Of a DNA stretch of 7,311 nucleotides, positions 6,352-7,311 are shown in pieces. This DNA comes from Mageeibacillus sp. UBA3708 (GTDB lineage: Bacteria > Bacillota > Clostridia > Saccharofermentanales > Saccharofermentanaceae): positions 1 through 7,311 of the forward strand of contig DFIB01000075.1 in the NCBI GenBank assembly GCA_002371375.1. Reading direction: 5' to 3'. A program made the translations under genes and the position numbers. The notes under the pieces were generated by a model. The model did no database searches and was not told the origin of the DNA. It saw only the letters and a list, made by a program, of their open reading frames with translations. The first letter of the stretch is position 1; each line of letters opens with the position of its first letter.

Positions 6352-6382
6352 CCCGGTTCCTGTCTATAAGACACGGAACGGG
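6352..6382 (-). promoter_or_regulatory. Leader hairpin ahead of the 86-residue gene
   Basis: A stem of about 12 bp with two single-base bulges and the 5-base loop TTATA lies just upstream of the ribosome site on the minus strand. Its arms are CCCG-TTCC-G-TGTC and GACA-GGAA-C-CGGG. The bases immediately 5' of and overlapping the stem read CCTCC, the complement of the GGAGG ribosome site at 6347-6343, so an alternative fold could cover that site. There is no U-tract, so it is not a standard terminator. It could affect translation or mRNA stability. Confidence 0.45.
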
Positions 6383-6456
6383 AGGCAAAGGTTCATTATC
6401 CGGTGAAAAATCAGTTCCTTACGAGATAATCCTGTTCACGTAAAAAGACCGACAGT

Positions 6457-6474
6457 GTGTTTGCAGTGTTTGCA
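6457..6474. repeat. Tandem 9-bp direct repeat
   Basis: GTGTTTGCA occurs twice back to back, beginning one base after the Clp ATPase stop codon on that gene's 3' side. There is no evident hairpin or function; it may be a small slippage duplication. Confidence 0.5.
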
Positions 6475-6475
6475 C

Positions 6476-7311
6476 TCAGGTGGTCTTGCGTTTCCTATCC
6501 TTGGCTACCGGAGGAACAATGGATACATCATTGCGGATAATGTCGAATACAAATTCGCCGTCACGGTAGTCTATGCTGATCTTGGCAACCTTATCAAGAC
6601 TTCCGTCAAGGAACATATCTGACAGTTTATCTTCAATGTTAGTTCTTATAGCTCTTCTCAATGGTCTTGCACCGAACTTCTTATCGTAACCGATCTCAGC
6701 AAGTCTGTCGCCGCAGGCGTCAGTCATTGACGCTTCGATTCCCTTATCTCTCAGAGAAGCATAAACTTCCTTCATCATGATATCGGCGATCTTACGTATC
6801 TCTGCAGTAGACAATTCGGTAAATATGATCGTATCATCGACCCTGTTAAGGAACTCAGGTCTGAATGTCTCTTTGAGAGCAGTATCAACATGCGCTTCAA
6901 GAGCTTCCTGGGATCCTGAGTTGAATCCTATGGTTGGAGCCTTGGATGTGCTTCCGGCATTTGAAGTCATTACAATGATGGTATTCTCAAAGTTAACATG
7001 GATACCGTGGCTGTCGGTAAGGCGGCCTTCGTCAAGAAGCTGCAGAAGCAGATTGAACACATCGTGATGTGCTTTCTCGATCTCATCGAAGAGAATTACG
7101 CAATAAGGCTTCCTTCTTACCTGCTCAGTAAGCTGTCCCGAATCCTCGTGACCGACATAACCCGGAGGAGAGCCGATGAGTTTGCTGATCGAATGAGGTT
7201 CCATATACTCGGACATATCTATCCTTATCAGAGCATCCTCAGTATCGAACAGGACTTCTGCCAATGCCTTAACAAGCTCTGTCTTACCTACGCCCGTAGG
7301 ACCTACAAATA
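6476..7311 (-). CDS. Clp/HSP100 ATPase (ClpC/ClpE type), C-terminal part, 5' end beyond the right edge
   Basis: The frame is open to the right edge; 277 residues are visible, covering the second AAA+ module and C-terminus of a class I HSP100 unfoldase. Counting from the first whole codon, it has Walker A GPTGVGKT (3-10), pore loop GYVG (50-53), Walker B VILFDE (71-76) and sensor 1 in MTSNAG (114-119). It also has the arginine-finger region FRPEFLNR (149-156) and sensor 2 GARPLRR (213-219). TIGFN (126-130) falls where ClpC has VGFN, the loop that docks on ClpP, so this is a protease-linked unfoldase rather than the disaggregase ClpB. It would thread substrates into ClpP in the cytoplasm. The short basic tail ends KDRKRKTT. 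The missing N-terminal part decides between ClpC and ClpE, so no symbol is given. Confidence 0.93.
   Translation of the reverse strand, partial: FVGPTGVGKTELVKALAEVLFDTEDALIRIDMSEYMEPHSISKLIGSPPGYVGHEDSGQLTEQVRRKPYCVILFDEIEKAHHDVFNLLLQLLDEGRLTDSHGIHVNFENTIIVMTSNAGSTSKAPTIGFNSGSQEALEAHVDTALKETFRPEFLNRVDDTIIFTELSTAEIRKIADIMMKEVYASLRDKGIEASMTDACGDRLAEIGYDKKFGARPLRRAIRTNIEDKLSDMFLDGSLDKVAKISIDYRDGEFVFDIIRNDVSIVPPVAKDRKRKTT

Noticed and set aside
6334..6475. CtsR-type heat-shock operator or intrinsic terminator after the Clp gene
   Set aside because: No GGTCAAA tandem repeats are seen. The hairpin at 6352-6382 has no U-tract, and the TTTTT near 6440 has no stem before it.
7262..7264. TTG as the start of the Clp ATPase gene
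   Set aside because: The same frame continues upstream through Walker A (GPTGVGKT) to the window edge, so this TTG is an internal leucine codon.
1..7311. CRISPR array, tRNA/rRNA, insertion sequence or prophage genes
   Set aside because: No regularly spaced repeats, cloverleaf-like segments, transposase frames or phage structural genes were seen. The VWA-like protein has phage relatives in memory, but nothing around it supports a prophage.

Overview
The window looks like chromosomal DNA of a low-to-medium GC member of the Bacillota, most likely a gut- or rumen-type Clostridia (Lachnospiraceae/Oscillospiraceae grade). The evidence is an HSP100 ATPase of ClpC/ClpE type, a secreted protein made of choline/glucan-binding-type repeats, a DUF214/FtsX permease, strong AGGAGG-like ribosome sites and AT-rich sigma-A-like promoters. 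No ribosomal, phage or transposase marker allows a species call. All seven genes lie on the minus strand, so transcription runs from high to low coordinates. No gene-free stretch exceeds about 240 bases.

Right part (7311 to about 5180): the C-terminal half of a ClpP-partner Clp ATPase enters from the right edge. It is followed by an unrecognised acidic 86-residue protein with a hairpin leader and strong ribosome site, then by a 256-residue exported repeat protein with its own promoter and a clear intrinsic terminator.

Middle (5160 to 4246): a 304-residue protein related to von Willebrand factor A (VWA) domain proteins has an altered metal site. It has a perfect TATAAT six bases before the ATG and no Shine-Dalgarno sequence.

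Left part (4245 to 1): the most interesting unit. Two paralogous XRE-type regulators, each with an N-terminal helix-turn-helix, a helical linker, one membrane segment and a short exported tail, are coupled by an ATGA overlap. Downstream lies a very large FtsX/MacB-type ABC permease (930 codons visible, open at the left edge). The gap upstream of the regulators and the gap upstream of the permease each hold two copies of a palindrome, (A/T)TCAC-N4-GTGA(A/T). The two copies are 61 bp apart centre to centre in one gap and 62 bp in the other. By eye these four are the only copies in the window. The inference is a self-contained membrane-sensing circuit: paired membrane-bound regulators bind paired operators to control themselves and a transporter. 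The partner ATPase, if local, would lie beyond the left edge. The signal and the sign of regulation cannot be read from sequence.
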